Counted from the stretch's first letter, positions 1 through 12,948 are shown. The stretch is DNA of 64,000 bases from Alnus glutinosa (GCF_958979055.1 NC_084886.1:3677001-3741000), one strand, 5' to 3'. Numbers and translations are program-made. Notes: a model not told the origin generated them from the sequence alone.

Positions 1-2542
1 TTCTAGCTTTGGCAAGGCAATTTCTGATAATAAAGAACTTGAAGATTACAGACCCGAGGATCTTGCCCGGTCACTCTTAAGAATGATTTCAAATAACATT
101 GGACAGGTCAGTTTTAGTGCGACAGATTTCTTGTTTGCCTATATAGTGTGAAGTGCAGAAGTAGTGATGTGTGTCTGTCTATACTGGAAGAAGAAAAATT
201 AAGAATTAATATTTTCCTGTATTAAGAATTTTGGAAATCATTTTTGGACCAACCCTAGACTTTAATTTAATTTATTTTTTATTAAGCTGTCCCAATCCAA
301 TCCTTGACAGAAATTTGTCGTCACTCCTGTCCATTAGTTCTCTTCCATCTGTTGCTGAAGCTTGGTAGCCAACTGATTACCAAACCAGCCAAGATTTGCC
401 AGTGGAAACCTATTTTCATAACACATTTAACGCATAGTTAATGTTTTTTTTCCCCTCTTGCTTACATATTCCGTCTACCGAAAGTAAAAAAGCTGAACTC
501 TTGAAGTCGTCTGTGCAGTAAAGAACAATCTGCTCAAATGAGCTACTTCAAAATTGATACTTTGTTTGCGACGTTGTGAAATTTATATTTTACAATTCCT
601 TCACAAACTTTGTAATCATCTCATTTTTTTGCTATATATTGTTCTCTTCGCATATTCAAGCATTTCGTAACATGTTTCTGCTTTTCTTTCTTGCTTATTA
701 TTTTTATGAGTTTCTCCATTTGATTTTATTTTCTATATGCTTGTCAATTTTGAACATTTCTTTTTCGTACTGCCTATAAATTAATATGTAACAAAAACAG
801 AAGAGCGTGTTATCTTTGTCAAAACTATCTTGCTATATGGGTATATTGGGATGTAGTATGTGAGGCTTCCGTTCTTCATTCATCTCCTTTCATGTTCTTA
901 AAGTAATCCCCTTGGATTTTGGGAACTTCAAATTTTTCTAAGTGTTCGTTTTCAGTGGCAAACCTTGGATTCAGGCTGTACTTAGACTAGACCACTCTAG
1001 AACTTAATGATATTTAACAGTATAACAAAACCATAAGAATGGTATCCTGAAATCTTAATTATATTTGCTGATCAGGCATCCTTGGTGTGCCCGACACATT
1101 AGTTATTCTACCTTTCATTTATTTACTACTAGATAGGTGTAGTTTAAATTTGGCATTGCAATTCATTTGTGCATCAACAATATCAACGAGTCTGAAATTT
1201 TACAGAAGCAGGCTGGTGTCCAGGGTTTTACTTTTACTTTTTTATTTTTGTGGTCTTGAAAATGGTGTTGAACGCCCCTTCGTCAGAAAACCATTCTAGA
1301 ATCGAGGGTTGGAAGCATATTTGCTTAACCAAGTTGATATTCCTTTGCCATGCCTGGAGATAGTAACACTGTTTTCCATTTCCTACGTATCCCTAAAAAT
1401 GCAATTTGTAATCCATGATTCTTCTTTGTCCAAAACAAAATGACAACTTGTTTCCTCTTTTTTTCTCAGAATTGTATTGTGCAATTTTTTTTAATTCCTC
1501 CTGAAATCATTAAAATTATATAGTTGACTGTCATAGTGTTTCTAATATTATTTTAGTTTATTTTATTACTTTCAGATCTCCTACTTGAATGCACTCCGAT
1601 TTGGGCTCAAGCGGATATTTTTTGGAGGATTTTTTATTCGGGGTCACACTTATACCATGGACACAATTTCGGTTGCAGTTCACTTCTGGTAATTATGACA
1701 GCGTTTGTTTCCTTGGTCATATCTCGCATATGGATCATCCTTTCATGTTTTTAACTGAAATCATCTTATTTTACCCCCCACCCCCCCCCCCAACAAAAAA
1801 AAAAAAAAAAAAAAAAGCTTCCTGAAATTACAGCGGCTACATCTTCCTCTCCTCAGGTCACCCAAAAAAAAAAAAAAAAAATTGGCATCCTCGGTGGTGC
1901 TTCAACCTTGGTAACAAACAGATTCCATTCTTTGTACGGTGGCAGTTTAAGGCACAACGATGTTCCTAGTTCTTACATAAAGGAAGGAGACTGTAAGATA
2001 CTGCAATTTTCAGCTGTTACAGTAATGATAATGATAAATGATAAAGACATTAGCAGACCTTTTAATTATTAAGCGAAACAGCATTATTTTTTCAAAACAT
2101 ACCAATGACCCCATACATGCAACAAAATTGACATTCAAATAATTGTCTTCATAAATCCATTGAGTTCATTTTTGGGTGGTGGGTTCATCCTGTTTTTCCT
2201 TCTTTTCTCTTTTCTTCTCTTCATTCTTCTCTCTAGGAAGGTTATCAGGTTCCATGCCTGATTTTGGTTCTATTTGTAAATTCCATCTTTGTAAACATTA
2301 CCTTTTCTCTTTTCAGGTCTAAAGGTGAGGCTAAAGCAATGTTTTTGCGGCATGAAGGATTTCTTGGAGCATTGGGTGCCTTCAGGAGCTATGAAAAGCA
2401 TGGTCTTGATGACACGATGGTCCATCGGTTAATGCGGCCATTCCCAACCACTGCTTGCCTTGCAGGAGATAAGATATGTAGCCCACCAAATGGGGAATTG
2501 AATGAGAATGATAGTATAGAGTTTAGTGTCTATGCATCTTAA
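1..2542 (+). CDS. PANK1: Pantothenate kinase, C-terminal part (gene cut by window edge)
   Basis: ATP-dependent phosphorylation of pantothenate, the first step of coenzyme A synthesis, in the cytosol. Three exons are visible: 1-106, 1576-1688 and 2317-2542, with GT-AG borders and a Trp codon split TG|G between the last two. The joined peptide contains SFGKAISDNKELEDYRPEDL, then ISYLNALRFGLKRIFFGGFF and MFLRHEGFLGALGAF, the conserved end of the type II (eukaryotic) pantothenate kinase fold, including the GGFFIRGH loop. The protein stops about 45 residues after HEGFLGALGAF, so there is no C-terminal DUF89 phosphatase domain. In Arabidopsis that separates the short PANK1 type from the fused PANK2 type, so a PANK1 ortholog is inferred. 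The N-terminal ATP site lies outside the window. The intron of about 1.5 kb (107-1575) holds only AT-rich sequence and homopolymer runs. The last 30 residues are less conserved than the core. Confidence 0.88.
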
Positions 2543-3576
2543 ATTTGAAGCGGTTTCTTCTCAAGGGCATAGATACAGGACGCTGGACAAGGCAATGCTT
2601 GGTTGCCTGGGTGCACTCTCAGTGAGTCGAAGACTCGAAATTTGTGTAATATGTGTAACATAGCAAAAAATATTGTAGGAAAAATATCTGAAAAGGAAAA
2701 TCAAGTGGACAGAGAGAGTAACAACTCATACCTGAACAATATGTTAGTTCCCTGATTGTCTTTTAACCAGCCGTGTCTATATTTTTTAGTATTCCAACAT
2801 ATTGTAACTTTTGATACTTTAACAAAATTAATATCTTACTGTAACTGTAGAACCTTTGTATTTTGTCCCTCTTCTTCTTGGACTGTAATGCAAAATTCGA
2901 AAGACTAGCAGAACTCCTGTCGTCTGATTTACGTCTCCGGGTGAGTGCTCCAATGGAGACAAAGTTTTTTTTCCAAATTCTTTCGATCCAATTTGTTAAA
3001 TTGATAAGTTAGTAGTGTATGTGAGAATTGAATCGCATGCTTTAAAAACAATATCAGTTTAATCGACAAAGTTTTAAAAATGTACGTAAGAATTCACATT
3101 CTTCAAGAACGAAGTCAGACTTAGTGAGAGGAAATTTTTGTCCTTTTGTGTCTCATTTCTCCCAAGAATGATAGACTCTCACAGAGATGTTATTCTTAAA
3201 AAATACATATGGTTTATGATTTACTGAGTTTAGGAGAACAATTGAAAAAAAAAAAAGTAGTAGCATAATTACGTGTCACTTCACATTAATTATTAATTTA
3301 CAACGGAAATTGCTAAATCAACAAACATGGTGTTTGGGACTAATCCAACAAGATAGTAGCTCACCATTTAACAATTATTTAGAGTATTTTAATATTTTTC
3401 ATTGAAATTTCATGATTTTCCAACGGCTAAATTTCAAGATTTTTATAATTCAACTTGTTATTCAGATAGTTTTGATACGGATATTATTATGAAATATTGC
3501 TAGAGAATTCAGATATCAATTATAGCTACGGATTCAGATAAGAAGCGAACGAGTAAAACAGAAATTAAACACAAGT
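2543..3576. other. Intergenic spacer, convergent gene ends
   Basis: AT-rich spacer between the 3' ends of the pantothenate kinase gene (+) and the DUF220 gene (-). It should contain both 3'UTRs. No coding sequence or recognisable repeat was seen. Confidence 0.6.
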
Positions 3577-6497
3577 TCACTTGGCAGTGAGCAGCCGTCT
3601 ATGACATTGCTTTGCATTTCTCCTATGAAGGGTCCATCTTTCTTTGATATCACATATATCGTCGACTCCGCGTTCATCAGACATTTCCTTGGAGATTACA
3701 AGCTCTTTCTCAGAACTTTCAGGGCCAAATCCTTGCCTGATTCTGGCAGTTTCCGCAAGCAGATCGTTTATCAACATCTCTGTTGTCCTGGAGGTTATTC
3801 CCCTAAGATACCAGGAAATGGGTGGAGGTGGGACAATGGCCGGTTGGATCAGTTGCTCCAAGCTCACTTTTGACCCAACCCTTCCTTTGCCTCCCGAACA
3901 TCCACAATAATCTTTCCATGTCTTAGGCTTGAAGGGAAAGCAAAGTTTTTCATCGACAAACACGGGCTCCACCGTCCAGCACCCTTCAAATTTTTTCATA
4001 AACCCCGTTTTCACTTGCTTGAACTTCATCTGAAAATCAATGTTAGAAATATAAATATTGGTTTTCACTTTGCATAATACAAGGATGAGGTTGCCCAAAA
4101 TTAGGAATGTCTTGATGCTGATAAATAAGGCACTGCATATCAATATGATGGTAAATACTAAAGTAATGTAAAGCATATTATAAGATTGAATTTGGTATCA
4201 GTTAGGTATAGCCAGCAGATTTTCCAGAAAGAAACTCCAGGAAACATAAATATGCATATGAGTCAGGAAGTTTGCTTCCAAAACCTTTGGGTAGGGGCTT
4301 TTAGAGTTTGTTTTCCATTAAAAGAAAATCCAGAAACAGTGAACAATCTGTCTGCTTCATACTAGAGAATCGGGTTTTCGACAAAGTATCCATTTGTCTG
4401 GTTCTGAATATGAACTTGCCAAGTACAAAATGCAACCACAACAAACTGGGTTGGAGGAACCCAATCTATAAAGACGCCAAGTGTCAATTTTGCATGTGAA
4501 AAGCACGTGCTTTTTAAATAAAATTTCTTCAAACTTTATCATTGTTATTTAAAAAACATGAGCTTCTCACATGTTCCTCCAACCTAGTTCGGAGGAAAAC
4601 TCTATCCCACAAGAAAACAATTAGTAAACCCCTAAAGTCTTTTATAAACCAGGTATACTCCTACTTGAGGCCAAAAATGAAAAGCCCAATAATCATCACT
4701 CCATGCAGTGCAACTTCATACCAGAGGGCATGCAAGTTGCAATTTCCATCCAAAGGTCACTCCCCCGACACCTCCCCTTCCACAAGACGACCACAACAAC
4801 AACAATAATAACAGCAATTCCTTACCGAGTGATCTTCTCTGTTTTGATCTACTATAACATGAACCGATATGGTTCCTGACCACCAAAGAAATCTCCATAT
4901 GGCTGCCTGATCCACTTCAACCACCTGCCTCAGACCTTCATCAACCAAAACCCTTCTGGATGTTACTTCCTGAGGCAAGACATTTAACATATCACACAAA
5001 ATTCAGAATCTGTGTGAGATGGTAAAGCTTTAAAACTAGATGAATTATTGTTCCGTAAGTGCGAGTATCATGAGATATAAGAGCCTAACAAATATTGAAG
5101 ACAAATTCTTATTAAGTTAGTATCATGCTTAACCACAACATATCATCATTTCCTTGAGATGGTGTCAATAGTAAAATCTGAAAGAAATAGTGGATGAAAG
5201 ATACCATTCACCTTAATATTCTTGAAAACCCTCTTATTATCAGGGTCAATCACAATATTATATACTGCATCTGGAGGCAATCCAACATTGACGTTTACAT
5301 TGAGGTTGCAAAGAGAACCTCTTGGTACGCTGACCTGCCAAGAGTGTCATTAGAATCCATATACTTCGTGACTATGACGACCCATGGGGGTCAGTATGGG
5401 GACAGCAGAGAAGCTATCAACTTTACAAGATTATCCTAAAAACAGACGCAATAGGTTGAAAATTTAACATCAGAAAAATGCTCAAGTTTCTGTTTCAATA
5501 TTCTTTTCTACACAACCTTTGTTGTTCTGGGGCAACTAATACCAATCTAAAATGTACCTCATATTTACGTCCTGCATGAAAATCCTTCATGTGTAACTGG
5601 ATTTATGTGCTGGCGTAACAATATGCAAAAGTGTAGCAACCAAACAGAAAAAGAACATTTCTCCTGCTTAAAATTTCCTCACCTTTATTTCTGGAGGTTG
5701 ATCGACCCATGATGGATTTTCTCTCCACGCTTGCATCTGCTTTTCCACATCAACCTCCCAAGGAATAGATGATCCTTTCTCTTTTCTTAGAAGATGGTTC
5801 ATTGAGTTTACTCCTTCAATATCTTTTGCTAACCTTTGGAACCGAGACTGTGACAGAAAAGGAGAATCCTTTTAACTTTTGAACATGTAGCATGTACAGT
5901 ATATATTAGTGAGAAAGCCCAAAGGCAAATACAGAGAATAGGAGTTCAAGACCCCCTACACCCTAAGCCAGATAATTCTGGCTAAAACAACAAAGAATTG
6001 ATCCCAAAATTACATAAACTTTAGGATCTAGGAACTCTCTGTTCCCAAGTAACAATATCAAAAATACATGAAAGAATGTCTTCTAACTAAACATCATCGC
6101 AAAAATTAGCAGCTGCTGATTTTGCAAGGGTATGAGCTGCCTCATTTAAAGTTCTAGGCACATGAACAAAAGAATAGGATCTGAGATGAAGCACTTCCTG
6201 CTTAATTAATTCCTTCAATAAAATGGCCACTTCTGGAGAGATAGGGGGGAGTAGAATTCACCTCCCTTATGACTGACATTCAAAGGGAGGTGAAACCTTT
6301 TAACTTTCAACTAAGACTAAAAGCCGGCAATCCATTATGACTTCAAATGAGATGACACTAACCTTAACAAAATTCTGAAACCTGTGAGGGAACTGCATAA
6401 AAAATGTAGAAAATGCTGAATCAAACGCCTTGCCGTGTCCATTTCTCTTGTTATTGTGGACATCTACGGTAGTTTTCGAAAACTCAGTCTCACCCAT
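3577..6497 (-). CDS. DUF220 domain protein (START/polyketide-cyclase-like fold)
   Basis: Plant-specific DUF220 family; biochemical role unknown, with a lipid- or ligand-binding SRPBCC-like fold suggested for the family. Coding exons on the minus strand are 6363-6497, 5683-5847, 5212-5334, 4826-4969 and 3577-4029. All are in frame with GT-AG borders and give 339 residues. Diagnostic runs are [20 protein letters not shown] and [14 protein letters not shown] in exon 3, [20 protein letters not shown] in exon 4, and [18 protein letters not shown] plus [20 protein letters not shown] in exon 5. These match what I know of the family. The start at 6497 follows a 5'UTR intron (6504-6861) with consensus donor CG|GTAAG and acceptor CAG six bases before the ATG. 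Intron 1 of the coding part (5848-6362) contains an L1 remnant. All exons are open, so the gene looks functional. Confidence 0.85.
5930..6245 (-). mobile_element. L1-type LINE RNase H remnant in an intron
   Basis: On the minus strand this intronic stretch reads [20 protein letters not shown] and [20 protein letters not shown]. That is the end of the plant L1 RNase H domain, with the conserved histidine-bearing N-x-x-AH segment, followed by non-coding 3' sequence. It is a short 5'-truncated remnant, in the same orientation as the host gene, with no poly-A tail left that I can see. Confidence 0.6.
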
Positions 6498-6503
6498 TCA
6501 ACC

Positions 6504-6861
6504 CTGGAAATGCTTGCAGCAGTTAATTCAATTTAATTACTTAATTACTGGCTAGACAGCAACCAACCACATTCTAATGATAAGGCCCAGCTACCAATTC
6601 ACCATTATACATCAACGAAGTATCATAGACATAATTGCAGTAAGAATTACCCATCAAGGTTTTAAGGCAAATTCAAGAAATTTACGCCAATTACAATCAA
6701 TATCAAGCACGAACCATTCAAAATTACAATGATAAAAACCCATAACTTAGAGATAAGCAGCACCACAGAAACCCCTAAGAGCTCTTGAAAGTAAAAGGAA
6801 GGACCCACAAAAAAAGAAAGAGAAGTCCCTAAAGGGAATCAGAGTGAATAGATTCACTTAC
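6504..6861 (-). other. 5'UTR intron of the DUF220 gene
   Basis: On the minus strand the donor GGTCG|GTAAGTG (6861) and the acceptor TTTCCAG|GGTTGAATG (6504) flank this stretch, leaving six untranslated bases before the start codon. A leading 5'UTR intron fits the rule seen in many constitutive plant genes. Inferred from splice signals only. Confidence 0.5.
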
Positions 6862-6869
6862 CGACCGGA

Positions 6870-8170
6870 TTTTATTGCAAGAATATCCAGTCCACCGTAG
6901 GCTCTCTATAGAAGCTGATCCAAGATTTGCAGTTGGATATGAATATTACTACAATTATATTTTTTGAGAAAAAAAAGAAAAAAGGTTTTTCATGCCTTGA
7001 GAGAGTCAATAGCACGGGGTGCATATGTTAGACGCAAATGCGTGGAGATCCACGAGCACAGCAGCTGTTCACGTTGTCGTTGACTGTGTTAGAGTGTTAC
7101 TAATAACTTTCTGCAATCTGCAGTGGTAATCACCATTCCCCAGTGGTCTCAACCGGATGGATGAGAAATATCTAGCCGGATAAGTGGTTTTGGAATTAAT
7201 TTTTATTTTGTCAATAAATTTTATAAATGATCTCTTATAATTATTTTTTTAAATTCTCTTAAATTTGGACAAATAATTTAAGAAAATTCAAATCTCTCTC
7301 GACCAGGAATTAGGATTTTGAAATAGTAAATTCTCAAACTTTGTAATTTAAGCTATTTTTAGGCATTGAACTGTTTGGAAAGTATCACTTATTAAAAATA
7401 CGGCATATTATCAAGATAATTAAAAAGAATTTTCTTTTCAAAATACCTTTTTTTCCTACTTTTACAGCTTTTTTTTTTTTAAATAACTAAAAAAAGAAAT
7501 AATAATCTTTTTTATAATATAAAAAATAATAACTCGATAAAAATATACTTAATTTTTAATAGTAAGATACAACATTTCTAAAATGTAACACTTTCTAAAC
7601 TTTTTTATGCCTAAAAAATACTTAAATTCCGTAATTTAACAAATTGTATAAGGGATTCAGGTCCGCAGCCCCCAACAAAGCATATCCTGAGGACTTGCAG
7701 TTAGGTACCCCGAAGTTGGACCTCGTGTCGATGTCCAATGTCCGTACAAACCCAGACTTGTTGGCAGATGCTTCAGCCTATTTCATGCTCCAATTTGGAA
7801 CACCAGTATATAAAAAAGAAAAACAATCTTTTTTTTCTTTCTCTTTTTTTCTTCCCCTTTTGGGTTGAAAAACAACAACTAAATAACATAAAAAATACTT
7901 ATAAAATAAATAATATTAAAAATAAACAATAAACAATATGTTTTTGGGCCCATAACAATATGTAAGTACTCCTGGGACTGGTCAGTTTGTAGGAACTTGT
8001 GGTTGGAGAAAAGAAAAATCCCGATGCTATTGATCCTATTGGCACACTATAACCAGGTAGAGTTTTGGCGATGGATAGATTTGGGGTTTTCGTGTGTTTT
8101 GGGTGAAAATGAAAAGGGGGACAAAAATCTAGGGCTAAGCAGTGTTTACAAATTTTATTTTATTTTATTT
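6870..8170. other. Intergenic region between DUF220 gene and NRX1 copy A
   Basis: Contains the DUF220 promoter and first untranslated exon at its left end, then AT-rich DNA with homopolymer runs. A few open stretches exist around 7644-7930 but have no family resemblance or splice context. No gene is called. Confidence 0.5.
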
Positions 8171-8179
8171 TTTTAAAAA

Positions 8180-8300
8180 GAGAAATGCTAGATTTACTAC
8201 ATGGGCACAACATGAGCACAACATCTCCTCACATGAGAGTAGGACCTAGTGTGAGGGGATGTGCCCATGTTGTGTTCATTTTGTGCAACAATCATTTTCC
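8180..8300. mobile_element. Mutator-like MITE with 9-bp target duplication
   Basis: The 121-bp element starts GAGAAATGCTAG and ends CAATCATTTTCC (inverted GGAAAATGATTG). It is flanked by perfect 9-bp direct repeats TTTTAAAAA at 8171-8179 and 8301-8309. Inside, two arms containing CATGGGCACAACAT and ATGTTGTG form an imperfect palindrome around CTCACATGAG. TIR plus a 9-bp duplication points to a Mutator-type MITE, though the duplicated sequence is low complexity. Confidence 0.6.
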
Positions 8301-8645
8301 TTTTAAAAAAAGGTCACGTTTGACTGGACTGACGCTAGTCCAAGGGCCATCACTGGGTGTTAGCTACTCCTCCAGCCAACGAGAGCAACAATTGAAAGGC
8401 AAAAATAGTGCAGCATCCATAGCTTTCTCTTACTATTTGCTCAACATATATCATTCAATACGATAGATCTCTGCAACACAACAGCACACCAAATTCATGC
8501 ATATACCATAGTTCAGTTACTTAGAACACACAAGTTATTCACTTATATCCCACAAGATACAGTAACTTAGAACACACCAGTAGAATTACATAGTACTTAA
8601 ACGCACGATTTATTTATGCCACACATTATTTAATTGGGTGCTTTA

Positions 8646-11069
8646 TCAAGCTTTACGGCACACATCTCCATCACAAACAAATCCCTCTGCTTTCTGATCA
8701 TCATCCTTTGTTCCTTCATTCTTCTTCAAAGCACACTCGGGATGGAGATCAAAGTCACACTGCTTGCAGTAAAAAGACCAACCATACCCAATCTCCCTGC
8801 AACCATTGCAACCATATGACTTGCGACGAGTTTTGATAAGCTCATGCGCCAAATGGAGTTCATGTTTCAGTTTCTCTGGCCACCCCTTTACCGTTTCCTC
8901 CAGCTTTTCCTCCATATGCTTCAGATGCTCTTCAGTGAATGGATAAGCATCCGCACCATGAGCTGTTAAAAGCTGCCGGGCTTCCTTGTTGACTGTCCTG
9001 CCACTGGGGCCAATGGCTATGGCAGCAGGAATGCCTTGAATTTTGAATTTGCGTGACAGGAACTTCTTCCTCTCATCACCAAATGGGAGGGCTAACCAAG
9101 GCATGCCTGCAAAGAAATCATCAAATGAGGACGGATCATGGTCACTTGAGATGAATATAATTTCAAATGCATTGTCCTTTTCCTTGATCTCTTTGTATGC
9201 TTCTATAAGCTTAGGCAGGAATGCGCGACATGGGGGGCACCAGCGAGCTGAGAAATAGAGCAGAATATTCTTTCCAACTAGTTCAGACACCGGCACCTAA
9301 CCAAGGACAGAAGAGAATTAATTCACAAGAAATTCACTTAATTGTACTATTCATGCAGCCTCTTATATCCAATGGTAAAATTAAGAAGAATGGTACCTTG
9401 GAGCCACTTTTGTCAATCACAAAGTCTCTTTCCCCTGAAACCAAAATTGATTCCAGAGTCTGTGATTCAAGTCTGGCCTTCTCAATCTCAGCCAGCTCAG
9501 CAAGCTTCTCGGGTGTAAAAGGGTAGGCTTCAATACCATGTTCCTCAATGAGTTCAGTCACATTTGAGTGTAATGTCTTCCCATCTGGGCCAATTACAAC
9601 CAAGGAAGGAAGGGTTTCAAGCTCAAAGTAACGAGCAAGCTTTTCGCAGCTCTTATCCTTAAATGGCACCGCCAACCATGGCATTGTTTCGAACCCTTCT
9701 TTGAAGTGTTTGTCTTCATAGTCCAGAGCTATCAACACAATCTCAAAATTCTCTCCTCTCTCCTTTAGTTTCTTGTAAACATCCACAAGTTGTGGGGTAA
9801 ATTCAAGGCATTGATTTTTAGTCTGTATTGAAAAATAGAGGCAAACCATCTTGCCTTCAAGCTCAGCTACAGGAATCTGCCAACAAATGACATTAACAAC
9901 TAGTAATTATGTCATTCGCATAACGAGAAGAATAGGGCCAGAGCAAAGTGATCAATTAATGTACTTAGCCAAAAGTGTACCTTATTTCCATCATTTGAAA
10001 CCAAATAATCGCGGGAGCCAGAAACCAAAATAGAACTCAAGGACTGATTCTTCTTAGCAGCCTCCTCTTCCTCTTTCAAGAATTCGATTCTTTCTGCACT
10101 AAACGGATATCCATCCACTCCATATTCCCTGACGATTCTCACCCCTTGATCAGTCGAAACCTTCCCATTGGCATCAAGAATAACAAGGTAAGGGATGCCC
10201 CTCACATTGAACAATTCCTTAAGGCGTTTCCGGGTCTCTGAGTCCGAAAATGGAACTGCAAGCCAAGGCATTTTGGCGAAGTAGCCATTGAATGATTCAT
10301 CATTTCTATCAGAAGAAATGAAGACCAGTTCAAAGTCGCCTTTGGGCAAGAGCTCTTCGTAAACTTCCACTAAGTTTGGGGTAAAACGGCAACATGGACC
10401 GCACCATGAGCCAGAGAAATACAACCCCACCGTCTTTCCGATCAAGTTACTGATTTTAACCTATGAAAGAAAATCAAAGATTATTCATCTATAAAAAAAA
10501 AATTAAATTAAATTAAATTAAATTAAATTTTTAAAAAATAAAATAAAGAAATATTCATCCAAAAAAAAAAATCAAAGAAAATCAAAAAAAAAAAAAAAAA
10601 AAAAAAACCACTATAATCTTTCTCAGCATAGTATCGAAGTCAAATCTCCTTGCACTTCTCACAAATCATAATACCAGATGAAAGTAGGAGATCAGATAGT
10701 CGCAAAATATTTGATCAACTGGGTTTCTTCTATGATATCATTCATATGAGTTAGTTGACGCTCTACTTTCATCCTTTTTTGGAAAGTATCCTATTATATA
10801 TTCCAAAGTATCTCTCTTCTTCTTTTTTTCTTCTACTTCCCACGTTCTCTTTAACAATCATATACAACGGATCAAATTTATAAAAATGGCTATCATATAG
10901 ATTCTTAAAAAAAAACCTAAAAATCAAATGTAATATTTTGAGCAACATAGTTCTGTTGTCTCAAAGCTCATACCTGGTCACCGTTGTTGCGAACGACAAA
11001 TTCCCTCTCATCGGAGGAGAGAAGCGAAATCAGATCGTGAGATACGCGGTCAACGTCGCCGTTAGCCAT
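8646..11069 (-). CDS. NRX1: Nucleoredoxin 1, tandem copy A
   Basis: Thiol-disulfide reductase of the cytosol and nucleus. Arabidopsis NRX1 reduces oxidised targets such as catalase under oxidative stress. Exons on the minus strand are 10974-11069, 9981-10460, 9397-9876 and 8646-9296, all phase 0, giving 568 residues. The order is a 32-residue leader, thioredoxin-like domain 1 with WCGPC at 51-55, domain 2 where the active site reads TKNQC (211-215), domain 3 with WCPPC at 371-375, then a C-terminal Cys/His-rich C1-like (DC1) zinc motif with CNGC, CKQC and HPEC. The two inner exons are each exactly 480 nt, one thioredoxin-like unit per exon. The start [10 protein letters not shown] matches the copy downstream in structure. 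Copy B lies about 2.5 kb upstream in the same orientation with the same exon plan, so the pair is a tandem duplication. Nothing in the frame is broken. Confidence 0.93.
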
Positions 11070-11289
11070 GCTTTTCTTTCTTTCTTTCTTTTTTTCCGCT
11101 CAGTCTGCCTCTGCAAGTTTGTCTTCAGGCCGGCTGTGATGCTTTATGTAGTCTTTGTTTTTTTTTTTGAACGGCTTTATGTAGTCTTTGTTATATCCGT
11201 TAATAGCGTGAGACTTGGCGACTAAGAAAGGTCGGTTTAGTGGAATGCTATATAGTCCGGTCTATTATGGAAAATGATATATTTGTCAA

Positions 11290-11470
11290 GAAAAATGATC
11301 ATTACACTTATTTTTTACAACAGCCCCACAACAAGCTGATGTGGCTGGTAATATTTTATTATTTTTTTACAAAAAAAAATAAAAAGAAAACAAAAAAATA
11401 ATAAAATATTACAAGCCACATCAGCTTATTGTGGGACTGTTGTGAGAAATGAGTGTAGGGATCATTTCTC
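11290..11470. mobile_element. Mutator-like MITE, copy 1, with 9-bp target duplication
   Basis: The 181-bp hairpin-like element runs from GAAAAATGATC to GATCATTTCTC, with perfect 9-bp target repeats ATTTGTCAA at 11281-11289 and 11471-11479. The arms carry CCCACAACAAGCTGATGTGG and its near-perfect inverse. It sits about 220 bp upstream of the NRX1 copy A start. A second copy lies at 19014-19195. Confidence 0.8.
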
Positions 11471-11479
11471 ATTTGTCAA

Positions 11480-11767
11480 TTTGTTTTTTTCAAAAAGTTG
11501 CTTCTTAAAATAATGTGTCACATCATTTATAAATTATTATCTTAAAAATAAAAATAATCCATATAATTCTTTCAAACTACCACCTTATTATCATTGTTTT
11601 CCCTAATAACAAAAATACCATTTATAAAATTATTAAATTTTTTTAAAAAAATCTAAAATAACAAAAAGTTATAAAAAAGGTGGGGGGGGGGTTCATTTTA
11701 TTTTCGTTTATTTTTTTAAAAAAATCGTTCTTTTTTTCATTTGTTTTTTTAAAAGTTATTGTTTAAG

Positions 11768-11824
<57 letters not shown>

Positions 11825-12630
11825 TTGAACTTATAAGGACATTTTTGACTTATTGAAAAAAAACGTATGGTCATTTTTGTCTTTTTGTTGGTCTTTGGAG
11901 GGGAACATTGACATTATCTTGTTAGTTTTATGGGGATATTAACAATTAAGTAGTAGTTTGAGAATGATATATTTATTTTTTTCTTTCTTTTTAACAAGGT
12001 GTGCTTCTTAAATATTTTTTTTAATAGTATGTAAAAAAAAAACACACATCATTTTATTAGATTGATTTTTAAGAATTAACTATAAATCAATTTGTAACTA
12101 ATTTTTATCCGAACAAAAATATGATAACATTTTGAGAAGAGACCCAAAGTCTCTTTTCATTGGCTGTGATCATTTTTAAAATTAATAAATATGTAATTTT
12201 TTTTCAATTAATTAAGATTGATTTAAAAATAAATTGACAATATCAAATAATAATAATAATAATAATAAAAGAATTACCAAATAAAAGAAGAAATGCTACG
12301 CATTTCAAAAAAAAAATTCTAAAATTTAGTTTTCAAATGACATATCACAATTTATCATTTTAAAAAATATATCACAATCTTATAAAATTGCAACAAATCA
12401 TTTGGGATGAAAATTTTAAAAAATTCTAACATTTTTCAATAATAGAGTCCGTAGTAATCCTTGGATTCCTTTTATATATATATATATATATATATAAGTA
12501 ATCCTTGGATTCCTTGCTCTTCAAAGAAAGGACATACAATTTAAAACTCGTGTGCCACAAACTTTCGCGACAAGACTAACCAAAGGCAGTAGCATAACAT
12601 GGATTTTTTTTTTTTTTTTAAGCAAGTAGC
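11480..12630. other. AT-rich intergenic DNA with microsatellites
   Basis: Holds a long (TTA)n tract near 11770-11823, a (TAA)n tract near 12248-12269, a (TA)n tract near 12474-12496 and an imperfect inverted repeat near 12288-12440 beginning GAAATGCTACG. A short phrase, GTAATCCTTGGATTCC, is repeated on both sides of the (TA)n tract. No gene was seen. Confidence 0.6.
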
Positions 12631-12634
12631 ATAA

Positions 12635-12948
12635 GAGCATTAGCAGCAGATTTTTAACTATTTTTCCTATATTTAGGGAACAAAACTATCTTTTACTTCC
12701 CTATAAAAAAATACCCCACAATAGATTCTCTTACTTTTTCCTATATCAATTAAATTTTTTTTTTTTTATATTAAAATAATATATAGGGAATAAATAGTAG
12801 ACATGTATACATAGGGAATCACTATTCATTCCCAACTCCCTCATCTAAATATAAGGCATCTGCTGTGGGAGGTTTTTTGATATTTTTTATGAAATTTTTC
12901 CTAAATATAGGAAAGGGAACAAATATAAAATAATTGTTACTAGTGCTA
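12635..12948. mobile_element. Tourist-like MITE (probable)
   Basis: Begins GAGCATTAGCAGCAG and ends GTTACTAGTGCTA, a degenerate inverted match, with TAA on both sides (12632-12634 and 12949-12951). This fits a 3-bp PIF/Harbinger target. The inside is AT-rich, with several CTATATTTAGG-like words in both orientations. The short duplication makes the borders tentative. Confidence 0.45.

Noticed and set aside
576-1825. Several short open frames in the large intron of the pantothenate kinase gene
   Set aside because: T-rich, hydrophobic by composition, no family; intronic noise.
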